Source of the DNA: Streptomyces olivaceus
Lineage (GTDB): Bacteria; Actinomycetota; Actinomycetes; Streptomycetales; Streptomycetaceae
Direction: 5' to 3'
Length of the DNA: 64,000 nucleotides
NCBI RefSeq assembly: GCF_000721235.1
Contig: NZ_JOFH01000002.1
Span: forward strand, 248,001-312,000
Both the position numbers and the translations under genes were made by a program. The notes below the pieces were generated by a model. The model was not told the origin of the DNA and searched no databases. It saw only the letters and a program-made list of their open reading frames with translations. The stretch's first letter is position 1, and each line of letters starts with the position of its first letter. This document shows, piece after piece, positions 30,721 through 41,028 of the stretch.

Positions 30721-31556
30721 GATCTGTCCTTTCCCTGGCACGGCCGCTTCCCGGTGGAGGCGGTCGAGTCGAGCGCGAGGTCGAGGGGTCGAAGTGACAA
30801 TCCGACTGCGCGGTGACTGGCCGTGACTCTAAGCGGGTGTGGACAACGTGGAGGAGGGTCTGACACATGCTGTGACGCTCTTGTTATGACACCGGGTAAT
30901 GCAGAGCGGTACTGGTTGGGGGGAAGGGCGGAATTCAGGCCGATTCGCCCTGTCTGCATGGTGAGAACATGCAGGACCGGCCGCCCGTGTTCAGGTGTCT
31001 GGGGTGTTTTGGTGATGACTTGGAATCGTCACTGCTGGCGACGTCAAGAGCCTGGGAGACGTCCCGCGCAAAGCTCGGCACCCCAGGGCGAAACCGCGGG
31101 TCCGTATTGCGGGCGCATTACGCAGCGTTACATTCAGGAAAGGGAGTCCGGCATTCCGGGGTGCTTTTCCGCATTCGGTCACCCGTAGCGTGACAATGAT
31201 CTTTCGCGTGGAATGCGACTTTGTCTGGAAAGAGGCGGTGGGTGACGACGTCACCGCCAGGCCGTCGTAGGGCCGTCGTCGGGCCGGACCGGCGGGGTCG
31301 GCCGGGTCGGGGCCGTGGACGCCGGTCGGGGTGGTGAGGGCGGGTACGGGCGTGGGAGGGGGCCCGGGATGCCGTTCGCAGGGCGGGGTGACGCGTTTTG
31401 GGGCTCGCCGCCGGCCGGTGTCTCGCGTGCGCGGGGTGTCCCCGGCGGTCCGGGGGGGCGAGGAGACGGCGGCGCTGGGCCCCGGCGGTGCGGGCGGACG
31501 TGCCGGACTCCGCGTGTGCGGCACGACCCGCCGGACGGCACCCGCCTCGGAGGGGT
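30721..31556. other. Long intergenic region without a convincing gene
   Basis: About 830 nt. Positions 30830-31230 are less G+C-rich than the surroundings and hold only short ORFs with non-Streptomyces codon positions (for example 74 codons from 30969). It must contain the livJ promoter and leader. A 7-bp dyad GGTGACG-A-CGTCACC sits at 31241-31255, within outer arms 31234-31240 and 31252-31258. From 31260 the sequence becomes G-rich with reiterated GGCCGTCG-type units. Nothing else is recognised. Confidence 0.45.
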
Positions 31557-31583
31557 GTCGGCGCGGCGGTGTGCCGCGCCGAC
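31557..31583 (-). terminator. Terminator after the thioesterase gene
   Basis: GTCGGCGCGGC (31557-31567) pairs perfectly with GCCGCGCCGAC (31573-31583), 11 bp with a 5-nt loop, 5 nt past the stop codon at 31589. Confidence 0.75.
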
Positions 31584-31588
31584 GCGCG

Positions 31589-32077
31589 TCAGCCGGTCGC
31601 GCCCGCCCGGGCCGCGTCGCCGGGGTTCACGTCCCGCAGCAGGCAGGTCAGGCGCGCGGTGCACACCCGGCGGTCCTGCTCGTCGCTGACCACGATCTCG
31701 TACGTCGCCGTCGTCCGGCCCCGGTGTACCGGCGTGGCCACCCCGGTGACCAGGCCGGAGCGCGCCCCGCGGTGGTGCGTGCAGTTCAGGTCGACGCCGA
31801 CGGCGATCTTGGAGCTGCCGCCGTGCAGCATCGAGCCGACCGACCCCAGCGTTTCGGCCAGCGCGGCCGAGGCGCCGCCGTGCAGCAGCCCGTAGGGCTG
31901 GGTGTTGCCCTCCACCGGCATCGTGCCGACCACCCGGTCCGCGGACGCCTCGACGATCTGGATGCCCATGCGCGTCCCCAGGTGCCCGGCCGAGAACATC
32001 GCGACGAGGTCGACGCCCAGCGCGGCGTACTCGTCGATCACTTCCTGCGGGAACTGCACCTGCTGCTGCTCGCCCAT
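31589..32077 (-). CDS. PaaI-type hotdog-fold thioesterase
   Basis: 162 residues from the ATG at 32077 (GGAG 8 nt upstream). The motif QPYGLLHGGASAALAETLGSVGSM is the active-site helix of PaaI/YbgC-like hotdog thioesterases (His-Gly-Gly with the later Glu), followed by VGVDLNCTHHRGARSGLVTGVATPVHRGRTT. It hydrolyses an acyl-CoA, often aromatic, in the cytoplasm. The FdhF-type oxidoreductase gene begins upstream on the same strand with an 87-nt gap. Substrate unknown. Confidence 0.88.
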   Translation of the reverse strand: MGEQQQVQFPQEVIDEYAALGVDLVAMFSAGHLGTRMGIQIVEASADRVVGTMPVEGNTQPYGLLHGGASAALAETLGSVGSMLHGGSSKIAVGVDLNCTHHRGARSGLVTGVATPVHRGRTTATYEIVVSDEQDRRVCTARLTCLLRDVNPGDAARAGATG

Positions 32078-32164
32078 GGGCCGGCTCCGTCTCTCGCTCG
32101 TCTGGCGCTCGTCTGGCTGGTCCGCACGCGGCCCGTGCGGCCGGCGGCTCGGCTGAGCAAACGC

Positions 32165-34444
<2,280 letters not shown>

Positions 34445-34608
34445 CGCGCGCTCCTTCGCTTACGCGTGTGAAGTACGTCTCCGATCCTCGCACGCCCGGC
34501 CGACAACGGGACCGGCCGGGCCGGGCGGAGCCCTTGCCGTCCCGCACACGGAATCCAGGGCGGGGGCGCGGGGCGGCGCGGGCGGGGCGGACTGTCAGTG
34601 GCTCGTGG

Positions 34609-34614
34609 CAGGAT
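34609..34614 (+). promoter_or_regulatory. Candidate -10 element 7 nt before polA
   Basis: CAGGAT precedes the GTG at 34622 by 7 nt. It also contains AGGA, so it could equally act as the ribosome-binding site; only one of the two readings can be right. Confidence 0.3.
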
Positions 34615-34621
34615 CGGGGTT

Positions 34622-37345
34622 GTGGCGAAGACAGCATCGAAGAAGACCGACAGCACCTCCGGCGGCCGTCCGCGGCTGATGCTCATGGACGGGCACTCGC
34701 TGGCCTACCGCGCGTTCTTCGCGCTGCCGGCGGAGAATTTCACGACCGCGACGGGCCAGCCGACCAACGCGATCTACGGCTTCGCGTCGATGCTCGCCAA
34801 CACCCTGCGTGACGAGGCACCCACGCACTTCGCGGTGGCCTTCGACGTCTCCCGCAAGACCTGGCGGTCCGAGGAGTTCACCGAGTACAAGGCGAACCGC
34901 TCCAAGACCCCGGACGAGTTCAAGGGCCAGGTCGAGCTGATCGGCGAGCTGCTCGACGCCATGAACGTCACGCGCTTCGCCGTCGAGGGCTTCGAGGCGG
35001 ACGACGTCATCGCCACCCTGGCCACCCAGGCCGAGGCCGAGGGCTTCGACGTCCTGATCGTCACCGGCGACCGGGACTCCTTCCAGCTCGTCAGCGAGCA
35101 CACCACGGTCCTGTACCCGACCAAGGGCGTCTCCGAGCTGACCCGCTTCACGCCGGAGAAGGTCTTCGAGAAGTACGGGCTGACCCCCGCCCAGTACCCC
35201 GACTTCGCGGCCCTGCGCGGCGACCCGTCCGACAACCTGCCGGGCATTCCGGGCGTCGGCGAGAAGACCGCCGCGAAGTGGATCAACCAGTTCGGCTCCT
35301 TCGCGGAGCTGGTCGAGCGCGTCGACGAGGTCAAGGGCAAGGCCGGCCAGAATCTCCGCGACCACCTGGAGTCCGTCAAGCTGAACCGGCGGCTCACCGA
35401 GCTGGAGCGGCAGGTCGAGCTGCCGAAGCCGGTCACCGAGCTGGAGCGGCCCGCCTACGACCGCAAGGGCGTCGCGATGATCCTCGACACCCTGGAGATC
35501 CGCAATCCGTCCCTGCGCGAGCGGCTGCACGCCGTGGACCCGGGCGCCGAAGAGGCCGAGACCGCCCCGGTCGTGACGGACGGGGTCGAGCTGGACGGCA
35601 CGGTGCTCGGCACCGGCGAGGTGGCCGGCTGGCTCGCCGAGCACGGCACCCGGCCCCTCGGCGTCGCCACGGTCGACACGTGGGCGCTGGGCACCGGCTC
35701 GGTGGCCGAGGTCGCGCTCGCCGCCGCCGACGGGCCCGCCGCCTGGTTCGACCCCACGGAGATCGACGAGTCCGACGAGACGGCGTTCGCGGCCTGGCTC
35801 TCCGACCCGGAGCGGCCCAAGGTCCTCCACAACGCCAAGGGCGCGATGCGGGTCTTCGCCGAGCACGGCTGGAGCGTCGCCGGCGTGGACATGGACACCG
35901 CGCTCGCCGCCTACCTGGTCAAGCCGGGGCGCCGCTCCTTCGACCTGGACGCGCTGTCCCTGGAGTACCTGCACCGCGAGCTGGCCCCCGCCGCCGCGGC
36001 CGACGGGCAGCTCGCCTTCGGCGCGGACGAGGGCGCCGAGGCCGAGGCGCTGATGGTGCAGGCCCGCGCCATCCTCGACCTGGGCGAGGCGTTCGAGGGC
36101 CGCCTGGCGGACGTCGGCGCCGCCGATCTGCTGCGCGACATGGAGCTGCCCACCTCGGCGCTGCTGGCCCGCATGGAGCGGCACGGCATCGCGGCCGACC
36201 GGGCCCATCTGGAGTCGATGGAGCAGATGTTCGCGGGCGCCGTCCAGCAGGCGGTGAAGGAGGCGCACGCGGCGGCCGGACGCGAGTTCAACCTCGGCTC
36301 GCCCAAGCAGCTCCAGGAAGTCCTCTTCGGCGAGCTGAACCTGCCCAAGACCAAGAAGACCAAGACCGGCTACACCACCGACGCCGACGCGCTGGCCTGG
36401 CTCGCGGCCCAGACGGAGAACGAACTGCCGGTGATCATGCTCCGCCACCGCGAGCAGGCCAAGCTGCGCGTCACGGTCGAGGGCCTGATCAAGACCATCG
36501 CCGCGGACGGCCGCATCCACACCACGTTCAACCAGACGGTCGCCGCGACCGGCCGGCTCTCCTCCACCGACCCGAACCTGCAGAACATCCCGGTCCGCAC
36601 CGACGAGGGCCGCGCCATCCGCCGCGGCTTCGTGGTTGGCGAGGGCTTCGAGTCCCTGATGACGGCCGACTACAGCCAGATCGAGCTGCGCGTGATGGCC
36701 CACCTCTCCGAGGACGCGGGCCTGACCGAGGCCTTCACGTCCGGCGAGGACCTGCACACCACCGCCGCCGCCCAGGTCTTCTCCGTCGAGCAGTCGGCGG
36801 TGGACGCGGAGATGCGCCGCAAGATCAAGGCCATGTCCTACGGCCTGGCGTACGGCCTGTCGGCCTTCGGCCTCTCCCAGCAGCTGAACATCGAGGCAGC
36901 CGAGGCCCGCGGCCTGATGGACGCCTACTTCGAACGGTTCGGCGGCGTACGGGACTACCTGCGCCGGGTCGTCGACGAGGCCCGGGCCACGGGCTACACG
37001 GCGACCCTCTTCGGCCGCCGCCGCTACCTGCCCGACCTCAACAGCGACAACCGCCAGCGCCGCGAGGCGGCCGAGCGGATGGCCCTGAACGCGCCGATCC
37101 AGGGCACCGCGGCCGACATCGTCAAGATCGCCATGCTCAACGTCGACAAGGCGCTGCGCGAGGCCGGCCTCGCCTCCCGGATGCTCCTCCAGGTCCACGA
37201 CGAAATCGTGCTGGAGATCGCCCCCGGCGAGCGCGCCAAGGCGGAAGAACTGGTCCGCCGCGAGATGTCCGACGCGGTCCGGCTCAGCGTCCCCCTGGGC
37301 GTCTCGGTGGGCGCGGGCCCGAACTGGGAATCAGCAGCCCACTAG
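34622..37345 (+). CDS. polA: DNA polymerase I
   Basis: 907 residues from the GTG at 34622. N-terminal 5' nuclease (LMLMDGHSLAYRAFFAL; GFEADDVIATLA; VTGDRDSFQL; DNLPGIPGVGEKTA), a central 3'-5' exonuclease fold whose metal ligands are missing (VDTW replaces DxE, NAKGAM lacks the motif II Asp, and no ExoIII Tyr-x3-Asp), and an intact polymerase domain (DYSQIELRVMAHLS; O helix KIKAMSYGLAYG; VHDEIVLEI). It fills gaps and removes RNA primers, without proofreading, as in other actinobacteria. Tyr740 occupies the E. coli Phe762 position, as in Mycobacterium PolA and T7 polymerase. Confidence 0.97.
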   Translation: MAKTASKKTDSTSGGRPRLMLMDGHSLAYRAFFALPAENFTTATGQPTNAIYGFASMLANTLRDEAPTHFAVAFDVSRKTWRSEEFTEYKANRSKTPDEFKGQVELIGELLDAMNVTRFAVEGFEADDVIATLATQAEAEGFDVLIVTGDRDSFQLVSEHTTVLYPTKGVSELTRFTPEKVFEKYGLTPAQYPDFAALRGDPSDNLPGIPGVGEKTAAKWINQFGSFAELVERVDEVKGKAGQNLRDHLESVKLNRRLTELERQVELPKPVTELERPAYDRKGVAMILDTLEIRNPSLRERLHAVDPGAEEAETAPVVTDGVELDGTVLGTGEVAGWLAEHGTRPLGVATVDTWALGTGSVAEVALAAADGPAAWFDPTEIDESDETAFAAWLSDPERPKVLHNAKGAMRVFAEHGWSVAGVDMDTALAAYLVKPGRRSFDLDALSLEYLHRELAPAAAADGQLAFGADEGAEAEALMVQARAILDLGEAFEGRLADVGAADLLRDMELPTSALLARMERHGIAADRAHLESMEQMFAGAVQQAVKEAHAAAGREFNLGSPKQLQEVLFGELNLPKTKKTKTGYTTDADALAWLAAQTENELPVIMLRHREQAKLRVTVEGLIKTIAADGRIHTTFNQTVAATGRLSSTDPNLQNIPVRTDEGRAIRRGFVVGEGFESLMTADYSQIELRVMAHLSEDAGLTEAFTSGEDLHTTAAAQVFSVEQSAVDAEMRRKIKAMSYGLAYGLSAFGLSQQLNIEAAEARGLMDAYFERFGGVRDYLRRVVDEARATGYTATLFGRRRYLPDLNSDNRQRREAAERMALNAPIQGTAADIVKIAMLNVDKALREAGLASRMLLQVHDEIVLEIAPGERAKAEELVRREMSDAVRLSVPLGVSVGAGPNWESAAH

Positions 37346-37358
37346 CCCCCCGGCCGCC

Positions 37359-37415
37359 GCTGCGGGCAGTGCGTGCCGCCCGAGCTGCGGGCAGTGCGTG
37401 CCGCTGGGGCGGCAC
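37359..37415. repeat. Duplicated 21-bp element plus hairpin downstream of polA
   Basis: Two perfect 21-bp copies beginning GCTGCGGGCAGTGCG lie at 37359-37379 and 37384-37404. The second continues into a 7-bp hairpin GTGCCGC (37398-37404) / GCGGCAC (37409-37415), with outer CTGCG and CGCAG partly pairing. It looks like an interspersed palindromic element of Streptomyces intergenic regions and may end polA transcription. Confidence 0.65.
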
Positions 37416-37440
37416 GGGTGGGCGCAGCGGCACCCCGTAA

Positions 37441-37523
37441 GCGCCGGGCTGCGCGACCCACCCCCGGGCCCACACCCGCGCAGGGCGCCCGGGCAGCGCC
37501 GAGCTGCGTGACCCACCCCCGGC
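37441..37523. repeat. Direct repeat around GACCCACCCCCGG
   Basis: A roughly 28-bp sequence of the form GCGCC-G-GCTGCG-GACCCACCCCCGG occurs at 37441-37468 and again, with three or four changes, at 37496-37523, a 55-bp period, in the polA 3' region. Confidence 0.55.
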
Positions 37524-37656
37524 CGGCACCGAGCGGCGGCACCCCGCCGGCGCCGGTCCCCGCAGCCCACCTGCCCCGCCACGCCCGGCAGGGCCCGTCA
37601 CTCCGCTGGCCCCCGACGAAACGCCCCGCCCCCACCCTCCCGGCGAGGATGCGGGC

Positions 37657-38118
37657 ATGGGTATACGCATGCTCCACCACCGGACGACCACCCCGGCACG
37701 GGCAAGCACAGACCGACCCGCCCGCGCGCCACACTCCCCGGTCCCGGTCTGCGCACCGGGCGCAAGCACCGGCCGCATCCCCACCCCCCTCGCGACCACC
37801 CTGCGCCGCACCACGACGGACCTGAGGCGCAGACTCCGCCACCGCCCTCCGGCCCTTGCCACCCCGGCCACCGCCCCCGCCACCCCGGGCGGCGAGCCAC
37901 GCCGCACGCCCGCCTGGCGCCTGTGGGCCGACCTGGTCCGCGGCTACCTCGCCCTGGCACTCACGCTCCTGCCACGCCCGCACCCGCGCCCCGGACACAC
38001 CTTCACCGTGTTCGTCGCGCCCACCGACACCCTCACCGCGCGACCGGGCGGTCCCGGTCCGGCACCGCACCGGGACCGCCCGGGCCGGTGGGGACCGGAG
38101 CCGGACGCCACACCCTGA
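37657..38118 (+). CDS. Hypothetical protein
   Basis: 153 residues from an ATG at 37657 with a GAGG site 8 nt upstream and high third-position G+C. The first 85 residues are Thr/Arg/Pro-rich and look disordered; TPAWRLWADLVRGYLALALTLLPRP may be a short amphipathic or membrane helix; a Pro/Gly-rich tail follows. I recognise no family. Its 3' end overlaps the convergent DUF4184 gene by 86 nt, which argues that either its reading frame or its true end is uncertain. A small membrane-associated protein is possible. Confidence 0.4.
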   Translation: MGIRMLHHRTTTPARASTDRPARAPHSPVPVCAPGASTGRIPTPLATTLRRTTTDLRRRLRHRPPALATPATAPATPGGEPRRTPAWRLWADLVRGYLALALTLLPRPHPRPGHTFTVFVAPTDTLTARPGGPGPAPHRDRPGRWGPEPDATP

Positions 38119-38893
38119 CCGCCCCGGCGTAAAACAGCAGCGCGGGGACAAGTCCCGCACCGGCCCCGAAGCACACCGACGGGATCAGCTCCCACGGCTT
38201 CGCGACGTCGCCCCAGTACTCCCACCACCGCGTCGCCCGCAGCGCCGCCCCGGCTGCCGCGCACCCGCCGAGGAGGGCCCCGGCCCACCACCGGTCCCGT
38301 ACCGAGAGGCCCGGAACGCCCCGCGGCTCGGCCCGGGGCGCCCGGCGCAGCGCCCGCACCAGGAACACGGCGAGGACGACCGCGGCCACCGCCGAGCCGC
38401 CGTACTGCAGGTACCAGTACAGCGGCGAGCCCGCCATCTCCCGGCCCAGGGCCGGGAACACCCGCATCCCCCAGCGGTCCGGGTGGGTGAACGCGTCCCA
38501 CCCCACGTGCGTCAGCGCGCCCAGCACGGCCGACGCGTACCACCGCCCCACCAGCCGCGGCCGCGGATGCTCCCGCCGCGTCCCGCAGCGCAGCAGAGCG
38601 GCGACCCGGCCCTGCCGGACCCGCGGCAACAGACCCACCAGCGGTTCGCGGACCAGCAGCCACACCCCCACCAGCGCCCAGGCGACGGCCACATCGACGG
38701 TGAGCACACCCGGCAGGGAGTGCGTGACGTCCCCGAACTCCATCGCCCCGGAGAGGAAACTCGCCGCGTAATAGGTCATGTCGGGTGCGAACGACCCCGC
38801 CACCAGCACGGCCGGAACCAGCCGCCACCGGCCGGTCCCGTCGCCGCGCACGGCGGGCAGCACGGCGGCTGGGTGACTCAGAGTGAATGGCAA
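38033..38893 (-). CDS. DUF4184 integral membrane protein
   Basis: 286 residues from a TTG at 38893 backed by a GAGGAG site 5 nt upstream. The start FTLSHPAAVLPAVR, then SFAPDMTYY, and the ALTHVGWDAFTHPDRWG His/Asp motif are typical of DUF4184, related to metal-dependent membrane hydrolases of the YdjM type. About six membrane helices. The conserved His and Asp residues suggest metal binding at the membrane; function is unknown. Divergent from the lytic transglycosylase gene. Confidence 0.85.
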   Translation of the reverse strand: MPFTLSHPAAVLPAVRGDGTGRWRLVPAVLVAGSFAPDMTYYAASFLSGAMEFGDVTHSLPGVLTVDVAVAWALVGVWLLVREPLVGLLPRVRQGRVAALLRCGTRREHPRPRLVGRWYASAVLGALTHVGWDAFTHPDRWGMRVFPALGREMAGSPLYWYLQYGGSAVAAVVLAVFLVRALRRAPRAEPRGVPGLSVRDRWWAGALLGGCAAAGAALRATRWWEYWGDVAKPWELIPSVCFGAGAGLVPALLFYAGAVRVWRPAPVPTGPGGPGAVPDRDRPVAR

Positions 38894-39221
38894 CGCAACT
38901 CCTCATATGAGCAACCGGTGAATATCGGGCGCGAACGGGTGCCCGCGCAAAGCAAGTTGCCGTAGGGTCGCCTGCGGCACCGCACCGGTCGAACAGACGA
39001 ACTCCCTGGCGGGAAAGTTGTGGTGCAACCGTTGGTGCCGGCCGGTCGTCACAGAAGCACGGACACGTAGAAGCACGGACACGAAGCCGAGCACGGCACA
39101 CGACGGCGCGCACCACAACTGAAGACGGCCCGCGGCCCGAGACGGCGCGCGGGGCGAACGGCGCGAGAGCCGGACACGGACGGAGACGGACGCGCGGGCG
39201 TCCACGGGAGGGGTTCACTCT
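38894..39221. other. Divergent leader region upstream of the lytic transglycosylase
   Basis: 328 nt without a gene. It holds candidate small hairpins (GTTG-TGGTG-CAAC at about 39019-39031), a 15-bp tandem repeat and a purine-rich ribosome site before 39222. Several Streptomyces cell-wall hydrolase genes have ydaO-type leaders, but I cannot see the conserved core here. Confidence 0.45.
39054..39084. repeat. 15-bp tandem repeat in the transglycosylase leader
   Basis: AGAAGCACGGACACG occurs at 39054-39068 and 39070-39084 (16-nt period), and a degenerate third copy may follow. Confidence 0.65.
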
Positions 39222-40997
39222 ATGGCGGCGCATTTCGACAGGAGGCTGCGCAAGGCGGCGGTCACCACCACCGTCGCGGCGGTCGCGGTCGCGGCGCTGT
39301 CCGCGTCCCAGGCCCCCAACGTGACGGCCGACGGGAACGGCAGACAGACCACCGCCGACAACGCGCCGACGTCCGACGCGTCCTCCCAGGAAAGCGCCAC
39401 CGGCAACTCGCCGTACTACACCGACCTCCCGCCCCTCGACAGCCCGAGCCCCGCGCCGACGATCGGCACCCCCTCCTCCCGGGGCCCGTCCGAGGCCGGC
39501 ATCCCCGCCACCGTCCTCGACGCGTACAAGAAGGCCGAGGCGGAGCTGCTCCAGTCCAAGCCCGGCTGCAACCTGCCGTGGCAACTCCTCGCCGCCATCG
39601 GCAAAGTGGAGTCGGGCCAGGCGCGCGGCGGTCGCGTCGACGCCGACGGCACCACCATCGGCAAGATCATCGGACCCCAGCTCGACGGCAACGGCTTCGC
39701 CCTCATCAAGGACACCGACAACGGCGTCTACGACGGCAACAGCAGCTACGACAACGCCGTCGGCCCCATGCAGTTCATCCCCTCCACCTGGGCGTGGGCG
39801 GCCCGCGACGGCAACGGCGACGGCAAGGCGGACCCCAACAACGTCTACGACGCCGCGCTCGCCGCCGGCCACTACCTGTGCCGCAACAACTGGGACCTGT
39901 CCGACCAGGGCGACCTGGCGAGCGCGATCCTCAGCTACAACAACTCGCAGGACTACCTGTCCACGGTCCTGTCGTGGCTGGAGCACTACCGCAAGGGCAC
40001 CCACGAGATCCCGGACGGCACCGGCAGCCTCCCCGGCAGCCGCAGCGACGGCACCGGCTACGGCTCCGGATCCGGCTCCTCGACGGGCGCCTCGGTCGGG
40101 AGCACCGGCCCCAGGACGCCCGGTACGGGGTCGCCCAGCCCCAAGCCGAGCCCGGACAAGCCGTCGCAGCCGGACAAGCCCACCACCCCCGGCACCGGGT
40201 CCCCGAGCCCCAAGCCGCCGACCGACCCGGAGCCCCCGGCCGAGACGCCCGGCCCCACCCCCACCGACACGGTCGACCACCTCGAGAACGCCGGCGCCAC
40301 CGGGCTCACCGCCATGGCGGGCGACACCTTCACCGAGAAGATCAGCACCCGCGCCGAGACCGAGGACGGGAAGGCCGTCGGCAAGGTACGCATCCGCTTC
40401 ACGGTCGTCGGCGACACGGACGCCGCGTTCACCGGCGGCGAGAAGGTCGCCGCGGTCGCCACCGACGCCTCCGGCGTGGCCGTCGCGCCTGCCCTCAAGG
40501 CGGGCGAGAAGACCGGCGGGTTCACCGTCCGCGCCACCGTGATCGGCCGCTCCGTCAAGGCCCTCGACCACGAGGCCACCGTCACCGAGCGCGTCGCCGA
40601 CGCCCTCGAAAGCATCACCGACACCACACTGACGTGCACGCCGGGCGGCGAGTTCGCGGACCGGGTCGAGGTGAAGGCCACCCGCAAGGGCGAGGCCGCG
40701 GACAAGGTCGCGGTCACCGCCACCCTCGTCAAGTCGGTGCTCGACCCGACGGAGAACGACAAGGGCCCCTATTTCAAGGACACCGACGACAAGCCCGTTC
40801 GCACGCTGACCGGCCTGAAGACCGACGCCAAGGGCCTGTTGAAGCTGCCGGAGCTGTACGCCGACGACACCGAGGGCACGTACGTCCTCCGCCTCACCAC
40901 GGCGGGCGGCGCCGTGCGCGACATCACCCTGAACGTCGCCGAGGCCCAACCGGCGCCGGACCCGTCCGAGGACCCGGCGACCGAGCCCGAGGCGTAG
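39222..40997 (+). CDS. Secreted lytic transglycosylase with C-terminal Ig-like region
   Basis: 591 residues from the ATG at 39222 (GGAGGGG site). Signal peptide over residues 1-36 (hydrophobic run VTTTVAAVAVAALSASQA). An SLT/MltB-like domain over about 90-250 shows LPWQLLAAIGKVESG with the catalytic Glu, AVGPMQFIPSTWA, and DPNNVYDAALAAGHYLC. Then comes a Pro/Ser/Gly/Lys linker (about 265-345) and two beta-rich modules reminiscent of invasin or bacterial Ig repeats. It cleaves peptidoglycan glycan strands outside the cell with 1,6-anhydro ends, in growth or spore wall remodelling. No LysM or choline-type anchor is seen. Confidence 0.88.
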   Translation: MAAHFDRRLRKAAVTTTVAAVAVAALSASQAPNVTADGNGRQTTADNAPTSDASSQESATGNSPYYTDLPPLDSPSPAPTIGTPSSRGPSEAGIPATVLDAYKKAEAELLQSKPGCNLPWQLLAAIGKVESGQARGGRVDADGTTIGKIIGPQLDGNGFALIKDTDNGVYDGNSSYDNAVGPMQFIPSTWAWAARDGNGDGKADPNNVYDAALAAGHYLCRNNWDLSDQGDLASAILSYNNSQDYLSTVLSWLEHYRKGTHEIPDGTGSLPGSRSDGTGYGSGSGSSTGASVGSTGPRTPGTGSPSPKPSPDKPSQPDKPTTPGTGSPSPKPPTDPEPPAETPGPTPTDTVDHLENAGATGLTAMAGDTFTEKISTRAETEDGKAVGKVRIRFTVVGDTDAAFTGGEKVAAVATDASGVAVAPALKAGEKTGGFTVRATVIGRSVKALDHEATVTERVADALESITDTTLTCTPGGEFADRVEVKATRKGEAADKVAVTATLVKSVLDPTENDKGPYFKDTDDKPVRTLTGLKTDAKGLLKLPELYADDTEGTYVLRLTTAGGAVRDITLNVAEAQPAPDPSEDPATEPEA

Positions 40998-41028
40998 ACA
41001 CCGCCCGGACCGCCCGGCCCGGCGGGTC

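Noticed and set aside
31100..31135. GlnR-like box (GTAAC-n6-TAATG) upstream of livJ
   Set aside because: The second half-site departs from the consensus and similar matches arise by chance.
30969..31193. 74-codon ORF in the gap upstream of livJ
   Set aside because: Third codon positions are not G+C-enriched and no ribosome-binding site precedes the ATG.
38894..39221. ydaO-type c-di-AMP riboswitch
   Set aside because: Context fits, but I cannot find the conserved GGGGTGAA-like core, so it is not called.
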